Of a stretch of DNA of 64,000 nt, positions 42,557 to 51,205 are shown piece by piece. Below the pieces are notes generated by a model. That model did not search any database. It was given only the letters and a program-made list of their open reading frames with translations, and was not told the DNA's origin. A program made the position numbers and the translations under genes. Every line of letters begins with the position of its first letter. Position 1 is the stretch's first letter. Location: assembly GCA_034505795.1 (NCBI GenBank), contig JAPDQM010000008.1:6860-70859 (forward strand). Reading direction: 5' to 3'. This DNA comes from Thermofontimicrobium_A sp034505795. Lineage in GTDB: Bacteria > Zhuqueibacterota > Zhuqueibacteria > Thermofontimicrobiales > Thermofontimicrobiaceae.

Positions 42557-43610
42557 GAGCCTTATTCCGTGATTTGGTACTATTCACCTTTTTAAAATTA
42601 TCGATCAATTCACTGAAGCTGGTGGGATGCACCAGCAAGTAACGCTGGGTGTAGCAGGTGGTCCAACAGCCAGGGCAATGGCGATATTCCTCCAATCGCT
42701 GCTGGTAATCCGGCCCGGAAAAAATGTCCTGCAACGACTGATCGAAAATATTGCCGATCGGCAAACCATAACACAGATGCACATTCCCATTTTCCATGAT
42801 GGTGGTTCGAGTGGTCAGAATCGGTGAATCCACGAAGGCGCATATTTTTCTTTGCTGCCCATGAATGAAGGGATCTATCCCTCGTATAAACGAATTGAGA
42901 TTCATGATGTCGGGATTGCCCTCCAGAAATTGTAATACTCGATCGAGCCGCGGCCCAGGTTGAAGGCATAGTTCGTCATCGGCGCGAGTCGTCTCCGTCA
43001 GGTGATGGTACAATCCAATGGTGGTCTTCCAGCCCAGGTCACGCGCGCGCTGAATCAGTTCTGGCACCTGATCCAGATTAAGATTATTGAGCACGATATT
43101 CGCATACAACAGAGATGTCGAACCGTTGCGTCGCTCGGCCAAATATCTCATGTGACGCAAAACAGTCTCCGCAAATTGCGGCACCCCGCGTAGGGTATCT
43201 CCCACCGTGCCCAGTCCATCGAGTGAAGTTTGAATATTGATGTTGTTCTCCAGCGCTATCTCTCCGATGCGAGCAATGACTTCTGTTCGATTATACAGCC
43301 CGGTCACCAGGGTGGTGGCAATGGAAAAAGTGCGTCGGGCTTCGACGAGAATCTTGTCAAGATCGGGCACGAGCGTTGCCTCCCCGCCGGAGATAAATCC
43401 AATGAAGGCGCCATATTCCCGCAATCGCTGCGCCAGAAGCTGGAACTGCTCGTAACTCATGCTGGCCGGCTCCGTCTGGCGCTCATATACCCGGCACTGG
43501 CGACAACGCTGGCTGCATAGTCGGGTGAGACGAATCTCGGTGCTGGAATTGAGTGGGCGACGTTGCCACGCGTGGCCCAATCCATTAATTAACGGTCTCA
43601 GCCATTTCAT
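42531..43610 (-). CDS. Radical SAM protein with SPASM-like C-terminus
   Basis: 359 residues from ATG 43610, which overlaps the preceding glycosyltransferase stop (ATGA). The [4Fe-4S] motif CSQRCRQC (Cys32, 36, 39; C-x3-C-x2-C) is followed by the SAM-binding GFISGGEATL. The C-terminal part has additional Cys (ICAFVDS, VHLCYGLPIG, HCPGCWTTCYTQR) that could bind auxiliary clusters as in SPASM/twitch proteins. Those modify peptides, sugars or lipids; in a polysaccharide cluster a sugar or lipid-linked substrate is plausible. A longer frame from 43727 would overlap the upstream gene heavily and is rejected. Confidence 0.85.
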   Translation of the reverse strand: MKWLRPLINGLGHAWQRRPLNSSTEIRLTRLCSQRCRQCRVYERQTEPASMSYEQFQLLAQRLREYGAFIGFISGGEATLVPDLDKILVEARRTFSIATTLVTGLYNRTEVIARIGEIALENNINIQTSLDGLGTVGDTLRGVPQFAETVLRHMRYLAERRNGSTSLLYANIVLNNLNLDQVPELIQRARDLGWKTTIGLYHHLTETTRADDELCLQPGPRLDRVLQFLEGNPDIMNLNSFIRGIDPFIHGQQRKICAFVDSPILTTRTTIMENGNVHLCYGLPIGNIFDQSLQDIFSGPDYQQRLEEYRHCPGCWTTCYTQRYLLVHPTSFSELIDNFKKVNSTKSRNKAHGTPTKHD

Positions 43611-44767
43611 GCATGCATCCTGAAAATAGTCAAATCCTGAGAAAATCTCCGTTCTTTCCAGATGAAGCGCCCCAGACTCCCCATCAAACCCGTGAAAATT
43701 ACATAGGGCATCTGTAATACCATCCACAACGGGAAATATTTCAACAGATCGGTGCGTTGATATACCAATGCCCCTTTGAATGTGAGCAAAAATTCGATCA
43801 GAAATTTAGCTCCCAGAATTATCAATGGCACCAACAATGAGTGGGTGAACCAAAAATAAATTGGCGCTCCTACAAATGCTATGATATTCATCAAAAAAGT
43901 AACGAAAATAAACATAAAAAAAATGATGTTCAATCGCATCTGGAAAGCTCCGTTGGAAGCCCAGCGTTTCCGCTGATTTAAAAATGCTCGGAGCGTTTTT
44001 TCCGGTTTCGTCCAGTTAAAGCCACTGTGAGCACTGGCGAACCGTATTTTCCAGGGGGTATACTTGCGAACTAATTGCAGTAGCAAGACATCATCACCGG
44101 ACACCCGATTTTTCACCTTTTCAAAACCACCCACCGATAGAAAGGCCTCTTTACGATAAGCCAGGTTTTGCCCTGAGGCTGCCAATGGAAAATCGAAATT
44201 GGTACAACCCTGCGCTGCCGCCATCAGCGACAAAAAATCCACCGCCTGTAATCCCTCGAATAACGAATAGCGATAGCCGGGATTCCCCAACTGGGAAAAG
44301 CCCACGACGAAGCCCACCTCATCAGTAAAATACGAAACCATGGTTTCGATCCAGGTCGGTTGAACATGGCAATCGGCGTCGGTACTTAAAATGATTTCAC
44401 CTGTGCTTTGCTGAATGCCCTGGTTCAACGCCTTTTTCTTAGCGATCAAACCGGGGGTTTGATCCGGCTGAACCTGAATTAGGCGGATGCGGGCGTCACG
44501 CCGTGCAAATTGATCCACAATCTCCGCAGTACGATCTTCTGAACCATCGTCCACTATAATGACTTCATACCATTCCGCTGGATATGTTTGCTGCTGCAGT
44601 TCCGTTAACAAATTCCCGATATTCTGTGCTTCATTGCGTGCAGCAACTACCACTGAGACCCGGTACTTCTTTGACGTTCTCGTTCGAGTTGGCCAAAAAA
44701 GGCCAATCAAAAAAAATAGAATGATAATGCCATAGAGAGCGGTGATAATGCAAAAAAGCCAGGCCAA
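43607..44767 (-). CDS. Membrane glycosyltransferase, family 2 (first paralogue)
   Basis: 386 residues from TTG 44767 with AGGAG 9 bp upstream. One N-terminal membrane helix, a GT-A domain (VSVVVAARNEAQNIG, VIIVDDGSEDRT, STDADC for metal and donor binding, VSGDD as base, QRKRW in the acceptor loop) and about four C-terminal helices. This is the processive GT2 layout of polymer synthases such as PgaC or hyaluronan synthase, but shorter. It is one of three related enzymes in the cluster (with 44789-45928 and 48237-49358). Donor and acceptor cannot be assigned. Confidence 0.9.
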   Translation of the reverse strand: MAWLFCIITALYGIIILFFLIGLFWPTRTRTSKKYRVSVVVAARNEAQNIGNLLTELQQQTYPAEWYEVIIVDDGSEDRTAEIVDQFARRDARIRLIQVQPDQTPGLIAKKKALNQGIQQSTGEIILSTDADCHVQPTWIETMVSYFTDEVGFVVGFSQLGNPGYRYSLFEGLQAVDFLSLMAAAQGCTNFDFPLAASGQNLAYRKEAFLSVGGFEKVKNRVSGDDVLLLQLVRKYTPWKIRFASAHSGFNWTKPEKTLRAFLNQRKRWASNGAFQMRLNIIFFMFIFVTFLMNIIAFVGAPIYFWFTHSLLVPLIILGAKFLIEFLLTFKGALVYQRTDLLKYFPLWMVLQMPYVIFTGLMGSLGRFIWKERRFSQDLTIFRMHA

Positions 44768-44788
44768 GAATTATTACTCCTGTTATTG

Positions 44789-45928
44789 TTAAGCGCTGGT
44801 GGCTTGAAAAGATGTCCCCTTCCAGCGAAAACGACCCAGTTGTCCCCAAAGGCCAAATACCGTTACGTAAAATGGATGCAATCCCATAGCCACAGGGAAA
44901 GCTGCCAATACATCGCGATAGCCAAAATAGTTGGCCATTTTCCCTACCAGCAAATACTCCGCCGAACTTTTTATCAGCAAACAACCGAGCCACATCGCCA
45001 ATGCGTTGGGCACGAACAAAGCCATGACAAGCAAACTCACCAGGCTCAAATTGACCAGATAAATGGCGATCAAAATCAATTTGAGCCAGCCCGGATAATA
45101 TCGGCCTTTGGAGGCATGGCGGATGCGCTGCTGAAAAAATTGCTGCCAGCTTTCGGGGGCTTGCGAGCGAACGATGGCTGTCTTGCTCAGTGCATAGCGC
45201 GTCTGCCAGCGGGTTTTTTGACGGATGAGATGCAACAACAGATCATCATCCCCTGAAACGAAATGTTGGATTTGCTTAAACCCATCCACCTCCTGGAAAG
45301 TTTCTCGACGATAGGCGAGGTTGCGGCCGTTACAGGTCAGCGGTTTGCCCCAACCAAAACTGCCAGCGGCCAAACCAGCCAGCGACAGAGAATCCAGCAC
45401 AAACAACTTCTGGATCAGGCTGTTTCGATTGATTTCCAGCGGCGAAAACCCAGCGACCAAACCTACATCTGGCTCAAAAAAAGGGATCAACGACTCCAGC
45501 CATTGCGGATGTGGTTGACAATCGGCATCGGTGGTGACGATAATTTCCCCGCAGGCGGCCTGGATACCTTGCGCCAGCGCATTTTTTTTGGGTGATATTC
45601 CGGCCGGCACTGAAGTCACTCGAATCATTCGCAGCCGGGGGCTTTGGGCTTGATAATCGTCAAGGATAGCTGCGGTACCATCTGTCGAGCGATCGTCGAC
45701 CACAATTATTTCAAACAGGTCGGAGGGATAGGTTTGCGCCAACAACGCCTTCAAACAATGCCCGATATGCTGCGCTTCATTGCGCGCCGCGATGACCACG
45801 GAAATGCGGTATCGTTGCCGATTGGTGCCGGTTTGCAATTTCGCAAGCCCGCAGTAGAGAACCAAAATAAAAATGGCATAGCCAATAGATAAAACAATAG
45901 CACTGCTAAAAAAAATGAGTCGCATCAT
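44789..45928 (-). CDS. Membrane glycosyltransferase, family 2 (second paralogue)
   Basis: 379 residues with the same layout as its neighbour: N-terminal helix, SVVIAARNEAQHIG, VVDDRSTDGT, TTDADCQP, VSGDDDLL, and C-terminal helices. The acceptor-loop motif usually written QxxRW reads QQRIRH here, so the conserved Trp is replaced by His; activity or specificity may differ. It ends 21 bp before the next paralogue's start and begins 12 bp after the Wzi-like gene, so it is in the same transcript. Confidence 0.9.
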   Translation of the reverse strand: MMRLIFFSSAIVLSIGYAIFILVLYCGLAKLQTGTNRQRYRISVVIAARNEAQHIGHCLKALLAQTYPSDLFEIIVVDDRSTDGTAAILDDYQAQSPRLRMIRVTSVPAGISPKKNALAQGIQAACGEIIVTTDADCQPHPQWLESLIPFFEPDVGLVAGFSPLEINRNSLIQKLFVLDSLSLAGLAAGSFGWGKPLTCNGRNLAYRRETFQEVDGFKQIQHFVSGDDDLLLHLIRQKTRWQTRYALSKTAIVRSQAPESWQQFFQQRIRHASKGRYYPGWLKLILIAIYLVNLSLVSLLVMALFVPNALAMWLGCLLIKSSAEYLLVGKMANYFGYRDVLAAFPVAMGLHPFYVTVFGLWGQLGRFRWKGTSFQATSA

Positions 45929-45940
45929 GATCGAGTGTTG

Positions 45941-47518
45941 TTACCAATTGGCGCTTAATTGGAAAATGAGATGGTAGTCATGGCCGTCCTGACCCAATAT
46001 GCGATTTCTATTGTCAAGCTGGCTGTAGTGATATTGCAGCGTCAAAAACCAATCGCGGAGGATCTGGTCGGTAATCGAAAATCCCAACCGCCAGCGGGTC
46101 TCGACTATGCCTGAAAGGAATTGCTTTCTCGTTCCTTTGTCTTCCGAATACGGCGTACGGACATCGCCTTCGCCATGTCGCACACGATCGAGCAGCAAAC
46201 TGGCTTTCAAGTCTCGATGCGGTTGAAAACCGATTTCAAAATAGAGCTGATCCGCATTGGGTCCTAACCAGTGGCCGATGATACAATTGTAGTTTTCATA
46301 AACATTGATGGAATCATCGTGAGTATAAACGTACGGCTCAACTCGTGCGTATTCGATTCGAAGGTCCACATTTCGTATCCGAAACGGATTTGCCCAATAG
46401 TGCCCCACGAGGAAGGCAAATTTATTGCCGTAATATCGAAAGGGATTTTTAGCCGAAGTGAAATCATCGATAAAAAGCTCACCATACAGCTTATGCCCAC
46501 GCCGCGGGAACAGTGTGCATTCAAAACTCATGGTATTATTATCGCGATCGCCCAGGTGATGTTCGGCGATATGGTAAGGCATTAGCGGATTTAGATACTG
46601 GAATTCCACCTCCCGATTGCCATACACCACGGCTTCGGCGGCAGCCACATACCACCATGGCCGCAATTGAATATCCAGACGGTGGGCAGCTAAATACTTG
46701 CGGCCGACATGGCTCGTTAGCCACCCATGAAAGCTCGTAAATTGGAATGTCTTGAACGCTGCCTGAAGTTTTATGAGATCAAACAATGGATTTTGGGCCG
46801 AAATCATCAAACTGCCCTGACTACCAGGACCCCACTGCACCTGATCCCGGCCTGCCTGTAATTGAAACCAGGGCAACTTCCAGACCACATACGCCGTCGC
46901 CTCGTCCTGATAAACATTTTTGCCGGAAATCGTGAGTGGATAGCCATAGGCAGGATTGAAATTTTCAGATTTAATCTTTTGGCCGCGAATGAGGGTATTT
47001 TTGAAATGCAAATAAAATCCCAGGTCCTTATTTAGACTCCCCCGAACTATAGCGCCCAAGGTGGTAAACGATGAGCGTTGCGTTGTGTCCGGCGCGATCG
47101 ATTTGTCGAAATCAAATCGCTGTCGAAAGTCGACATCAAACTTCGCACTGGCATTATTTTCCGACCACTGCCAAAGATGTATTTCACGATATTGCGACTG
47201 GCTTTTGAGATTCAACTCCGCGATCTCTTCGTGGAATTCGCCCTTCAGTTGCTCCAACAGATCCCGCTCAGCTCGGCTCAGCGTACCATTTTCATTGGAC
47301 TGAATGCGCTCAATCTGGGCCAGGATTTCTGCCAGTTGCTTTCGGGACATCGGTAGCGTTCGCAAATGAAGGCTGCGACACACACCGCGAGCTTCCAATC
47401 GTTTTAAAAAATCATAGGCCCAATGCTGCAATGGGACATTAACCGATTGCGAATAACTGCTTTCTCCCATGATGAGAAAGAAAGCCAGGATAAAAATAAC
47501 AAACCGCATTGACTTCAT
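45941..47518 (-). CDS. Wzi-like outer-membrane capsule/exopolysaccharide assembly protein
   Basis: 525 residues from ATG 47518. A signal peptide (FVIFILAFFLIMGESSYSQS) is followed by a helical N-terminal segment (about 25-95) and then a long beta-barrel region with alternating aromatic strands: FDVDFRQRFDF, LGFYLHFKNTL, TAYVVWKLPWFQLQAGRDQVQWGPG, PWWYVAAAEAVVYGNREVEF, KLYGELFIDDF, WFLTLQYHYSQL. The QAGRDQVQWGPG segment and overall length match the capsule assembly Wzi family, which holds surface polysaccharide at the outer membrane. It sits between the deacetylase and two glycosyltransferases, supporting a role in polymer attachment or export. Confidence 0.8.
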   Translation of the reverse strand: MKSMRFVIFILAFFLIMGESSYSQSVNVPLQHWAYDFLKRLEARGVCRSLHLRTLPMSRKQLAEILAQIERIQSNENGTLSRAERDLLEQLKGEFHEEIAELNLKSQSQYREIHLWQWSENNASAKFDVDFRQRFDFDKSIAPDTTQRSSFTTLGAIVRGSLNKDLGFYLHFKNTLIRGQKIKSENFNPAYGYPLTISGKNVYQDEATAYVVWKLPWFQLQAGRDQVQWGPGSQGSLMISAQNPLFDLIKLQAAFKTFQFTSFHGWLTSHVGRKYLAAHRLDIQLRPWWYVAAAEAVVYGNREVEFQYLNPLMPYHIAEHHLGDRDNNTMSFECTLFPRRGHKLYGELFIDDFTSAKNPFRYYGNKFAFLVGHYWANPFRIRNVDLRIEYARVEPYVYTHDDSINVYENYNCIIGHWLGPNADQLYFEIGFQPHRDLKASLLLDRVRHGEGDVRTPYSEDKGTRKQFLSGIVETRWRLGFSITDQILRDWFLTLQYHYSQLDNRNRILGQDGHDYHLIFQLSANW

Positions 47519-47564
47519 AATTGTTACAATCTCTCTAAAAATGATACCTGTGATTGAAAGCACA

Positions 47565-47592
47565 AATATACAAAAATAAGTGAAAAGAGCAA
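47565..47592 (-). promoter_or_regulatory. Possible internal promoter before the Wzi-like gene
   Basis: Minus strand TTGCTC (47587-47592), 16-bp spacer, TATATT (47565-47570) in the 86-bp gap after the deacetylase gene. It would allow the downstream glycosyltransferase-PilZ part to be expressed separately. Confidence 0.4.
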
Positions 47593-47604
47593 CTGATTTT
47601 TTGA

Positions 47605-48240
47605 TTATTTTAATGCGCCAAAACCGAAGCCCTGCGCTCGCACGCGATCAATCAATTTTGGCAAAAGCTCAACGGTTCGGTGACTATGACGATGGCCGTC
47701 ATGAAGCACCACAATGTCACCAGAATTCAAGCTGGCCAGAAGCCGTCTCAAAACGTGCTCGTCCGACAGGCGCAGATCAAAATCATAGCTCATGTAGCTC
47801 CAGATGACTGGCTGAAGTTGCATTTGCCGGCAGGCCCGGAGAATGGACGGGGTGAAAATGCCATAGGGCGGCCGGAAGTAGGTCACAGGTGCATGGATAA
47901 TCGATTCGATCGTCGAGCGGCAACGCTGAAGATCTTCTACAATGGCCTCGGTGGAATCAAAAATCAGGCGCCGATGCTGCCAACCATGTACCCCGATGGA
48001 ATGTCCCACCTGGTGCATTTCGGCTACCATAGCTACATGATTGACGACGTTTGCCCCCAGAACGAAAAATGTGGCCAGCACGTGCTTACGCTCCAGTAGT
48101 GTCAGGATGGGTCGAGTAAATTGATCATGCGGGCCATCGTCGAACGATAAAAAAATCTGATGATCGCTGCTACCATCCTGCTGCCAGAGGATGTCAGGAA
48201 ACAAACGACGCAAGTAAGAGGGAATGCGAAAGAATCTCAT
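47605..48240 (-). CDS. Polysaccharide deacetylase (NodB domain)
   Basis: 211 residues from ATG 48240, which overlaps the glycosyltransferase stop (ATGA) and has GGAAAGG upstream. The NodB catalytic motifs are complete: FLSFDDGPH (catalytic Asp pair), HSIGVHGWQHRRL (metal His residues), YFRPPYGIF, and a C-terminal DIVVLHDGH. It removes N- or O-acetyl groups from amino-sugar polymers. No signal peptide is seen, so it probably acts in the cytoplasm or at the inner face, on a lipid-linked or sugar intermediate. Confidence 0.92.
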   Translation of the reverse strand: MRFFRIPSYLRRLFPDILWQQDGSSDHQIFLSFDDGPHDQFTRPILTLLERKHVLATFFVLGANVVNHVAMVAEMHQVGHSIGVHGWQHRRLIFDSTEAIVEDLQRCRSTIESIIHAPVTYFRPPYGIFTPSILRACRQMQLQPVIWSYMSYDFDLRLSDEHVLRRLLASLNSGDIVVLHDGHRHSHRTVELLPKLIDRVRAQGFGFGALK

Positions 48241-49358
48241 CGGCCTTTCCACTCAAATTTCTGCACGATACTGGCAAAACCGACATAGATGATGTAAGGA
48301 ATTTGAAACAGTTCAGCCAGCAGAAAATATTTTGTTAATCTTGGTTGGTGAACCATGGCTGTGGCTTTGGCAATAATCAAAAAATCAACGATCAATTTGA
48401 GCAATAGCGCCAATCCCGGATAGGGGAAAACGCTGAAATAACGGATGGAAAAGGGCAGAGAAATCATGAGCAGCAAATAGAAAAGATACGTGGCCACCAA
48501 AAAAATCACCAGCCCAATTTTTTTATATCGGAAGCCCTTCGACGCCCACCGAATCCGTTGATTAATGAAGTCGTTGAGATTGGACATGGGCTGAGTGTAT
48601 ACAAACGTTGTCGGCGAAATCGCACCGCGGATTTTCCAACCCGTTGTCCTATCGATTTTTTGCAGCAACAGGTCATCATCCCCACTGATGATATGCTGTT
48701 CGTCTCGATAGCCATGGACCTCTCGAAACGTGGTTTTGCGAAACGCCAGATTTGCACCGTTGGCAATTATCGGTTCGCCCAGGCCAATACTACCCATGCC
48801 GGCTGCGGTGAGGCCCAAAAACTCCAGCGCCTGGATTTTATGAAACAGCGACGTTAATTTGTCCGATGCAAACAACACCCAGCCAACGACCATGCCGACA
48901 TCCGGCTCAAAATAGGCGATCATTTGCTCGACCCATTCGGGAGCAGCGACACAATCGGCATCGGTGGTAAAAATAATCTCACCCTGCGCCGCGTCCACAC
49001 CAAATTGCAGCGCACGTTTTTTGGGTGCGACCCCTGTTGGACAACGGCCCAATGAAAGCAAGCGAACATTTGCGTGGTGTTGGCAGTACTCCCGGACAAT
49101 TTCGGCTGTTCGATCCTGGGAATCATCGTCGATAACGATAATTTCCAGCATCGTTTTTGGGTAACTCTGGCGAACCAACGACTCCAGGCAGCAGCCAATA
49201 TTCTGTTCCTCATTCCGCGCTGGCACCAGAATAGTAACCCGAAACTGCTGCCTGCTATGCCCAATGCTTAGCTTAAATAGGCCAGCAAAAAACATGGTAA
49301 TCTTGAAAACGTAAAGCAGCGAGACAAATATCAGCACCAGCAGCAGTATCAGCATCAT
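48237..49358 (-). CDS. Membrane glycosyltransferase, family 2 (third paralogue)
   Basis: 373 residues: N-terminal membrane helix, GT-A domain (VTILVPARNEEQNIG, IVIDDDSQDRT, TTDADC, ISGDDDLL, NQRIRWAS with intact QxxRW), then three or four C-terminal helices. It is the first glycosyltransferase of the cluster, 16 bp after the LpoA-like gene and coupled to the deacetylase by ATGA. An amino-sugar polymer is likely because glmS and a NodB deacetylase are on the same strand (inference). Confidence 0.9.
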   Translation of the reverse strand: MMLILLLVLIFVSLLYVFKITMFFAGLFKLSIGHSRQQFRVTILVPARNEEQNIGCCLESLVRQSYPKTMLEIIVIDDDSQDRTAEIVREYCQHHANVRLLSLGRCPTGVAPKKRALQFGVDAAQGEIIFTTDADCVAAPEWVEQMIAYFEPDVGMVVGWVLFASDKLTSLFHKIQALEFLGLTAAGMGSIGLGEPIIANGANLAFRKTTFREVHGYRDEQHIISGDDDLLLQKIDRTTGWKIRGAISPTTFVYTQPMSNLNDFINQRIRWASKGFRYKKIGLVIFLVATYLFYLLLMISLPFSIRYFSVFPYPGLALLLKLIVDFLIIAKATAMVHQPRLTKYFLLAELFQIPYIIYVGFASIVQKFEWKGR

Positions 49359-49374
49359 TCGCTTTGCCGTTGGG

Positions 49375-51195
49375 TTATCTCAGCGCTTCCAATCGCCCAC
49401 CCTTGTAGGTGAGAATTCGAATCTGAGAATTGATCCGATTGTTGCCTTTGAAAGTGATTGGCCCCCGGAAACCAGGAAAATTTTCGAGATTATCCAGATG
49501 TTCTTTAATTTTCTCACGGGTAACCTGCTGGTGAGCCACTGCATCGACCAGAATCCGCATGGCATCATAACCATAACTTTCCATCACCTCTGGCGTCCGC
49601 TTCATCAGGATCCGAAAATCGTTTCGAAATTTAATGAAATCGATGCTGGTCTCATCGAAATAATAACCGCTACAAAATATGATGCCGTCCACATAATTTT
49701 GATTGGCTCTGAGCTTATCCAGATCATACCAATGTTCGCCGCCGATAATTTGCGCTCGGATGTTGGCATAAGCGAATTGTGGAGCAATATATTGGATCTC
49801 CTCGGTATAGCACGGAAAGAAGATACCATCGATCGAAGTCACTGGAATATCGCCTTCCTCTTTGTCGCGCGAACGCGTAATCGGAAACGCCTCGGCTGGC
49901 TGCAACTGCTTTCCCAAATCACGAATGCTCTGGAATTGACGCTTCAAATCCTGTGTGCTGCCATAATACCACTTCTGCGCCACAATCTTGCCGCCCATTT
50001 GATCGACGGTAGCCGTGAAGGCATCGGTCATGGTTTTGCCATAATTATCGGCAGGCGCTAGCGTGGCAAACGTTTTTAAGCCCAATTGGCTCAGAGCATA
50101 CTGAGCCAAGGCTCGGCCTCGGGTTTCCAGATCGCCGTTCACTTGAAATGTATAATCGTTTAGCGTGGTGATGCCGCTGCCAGAGGTAGCTGGCACAATC
50201 AGCGGAATGTTCGTGTGGCTGAGCAAGGCCGCCGCAGTCACGGTCTTATCGCGCTCTAATTCCCCGATGACGGCTACAATCCGATCGTCGCGAGCCAATT
50301 CCTGGGTCACCTGGACCAATTTCACCATATCGCCCTCAGTGTCCTTAACGACCAGATTGATCTTCACGGCAGACTGACTATTGAATTTTTTTTGAGCATA
50401 CATAATGCCTGCCAGCATGCCTTTCGCCTGTTCGCTATATTCACCGGTTAGCGGCAATAGCACGCCAATCGTGACCTCGCCCGATGACTCCGAGACATTC
50501 GCCCGCTTCAGCATGTCGCGGACCATGGGGAGATAGGGATTGGTAGTTTGTTGTTGCACAAATTGCTGTAATACGCCAATGGCTTTGCCACGCTCATCCT
50601 GTTCCAGCAACCGCTGGGCCAATTTGATGGTCAGGATGGCGCTACTGGCATCGCCCGTAATGTTGTCCTTGAGTTGCTGAATTTCTGCCAGCGTCAGATT
50701 GTTGTCGATGATTCGCAGCGCCGCATTACGACTCCGTTCCACCAGCTTCTTGTTGGCACCTTTATCGGCCACCGTTAGAAAGCGCTTCAATGAAGCGATA
50801 TACTCGCCCTGTTGATAATAACAAAAACCCATTAGATAATGAGCATCATCAATATAGCGACTATCGGGATATTTTTTGATGAGATCGTCAAAGATCAAAA
50901 TGGCCTTTTTAAAATCTTTCAATCGATAATACGATTTACCCAGCATGATATGAACCACGGTGATGCGCTGGTGTGCCGGATAATTATTCAGCAGCGATTC
51001 AAAGGTGTGGCTGGCTTTTTGAAATTCCAACCGCTGATATTCACTTACCCCCTGGCTGAAAATGACTTCCACATCGGGATTAAAAGTGACACTGTGAGAT
51101 GTAAGCGTCTGTGCCGCAATTACAACCGGAGTCAGGAATAGTAGAACAAATAGAGATAGCATCAAATGCTGTTTCCGCAATTGCATAGGGTTCAT
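49375..51195 (-). CDS. LpoA-like periplasmic protein: TPR plus type-1 ligand-binding domain
   Basis: 606 residues. A signal peptide (LMLSLFVLLFLTPVVIAAQT), a TPR array (about 40-215: FSQGVSEYQRLEFQKASHTF.., MLGKSYYRLKDFKKAILIF, HYLMGFCYYQQGEYIASLKRF), then a Leu/Ile/Val-binding-protein-type domain (VTIGVLLPLTGEYSEQAKGM.., VIGELERDKTVTAA, IPLIVPATSGSGITTL, FATLAPADNYGK, GPITFKGNNR). This two-part build is that of LpoA, the outer-membrane activator of penicillin-binding protein 1A, though no lipobox is seen. Position directly after glmS (10 bp) links it to cell-wall or amino-sugar polymer synthesis. A solute receptor for an ABC transporter is the alternative; no transporter genes are near. Confidence 0.8.
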   Translation of the reverse strand: MNPMQLRKQHLMLSLFVLLFLTPVVIAAQTLTSHSVTFNPDVEVIFSQGVSEYQRLEFQKASHTFESLLNNYPAHQRITVVHIMLGKSYYRLKDFKKAILIFDDLIKKYPDSRYIDDAHYLMGFCYYQQGEYIASLKRFLTVADKGANKKLVERSRNAALRIIDNNLTLAEIQQLKDNITGDASSAILTIKLAQRLLEQDERGKAIGVLQQFVQQQTTNPYLPMVRDMLKRANVSESSGEVTIGVLLPLTGEYSEQAKGMLAGIMYAQKKFNSQSAVKINLVVKDTEGDMVKLVQVTQELARDDRIVAVIGELERDKTVTAAALLSHTNIPLIVPATSGSGITTLNDYTFQVNGDLETRGRALAQYALSQLGLKTFATLAPADNYGKTMTDAFTATVDQMGGKIVAQKWYYGSTQDLKRQFQSIRDLGKQLQPAEAFPITRSRDKEEGDIPVTSIDGIFFPCYTEEIQYIAPQFAYANIRAQIIGGEHWYDLDKLRANQNYVDGIIFCSGYYFDETSIDFIKFRNDFRILMKRTPEVMESYGYDAMRILVDAVAHQQVTREKIKEHLDNLENFPGFRGPITFKGNNRINSQIRILTYKGGRLEALR

Positions 51196-51205
51196 TTCAT
51201 CTTCC

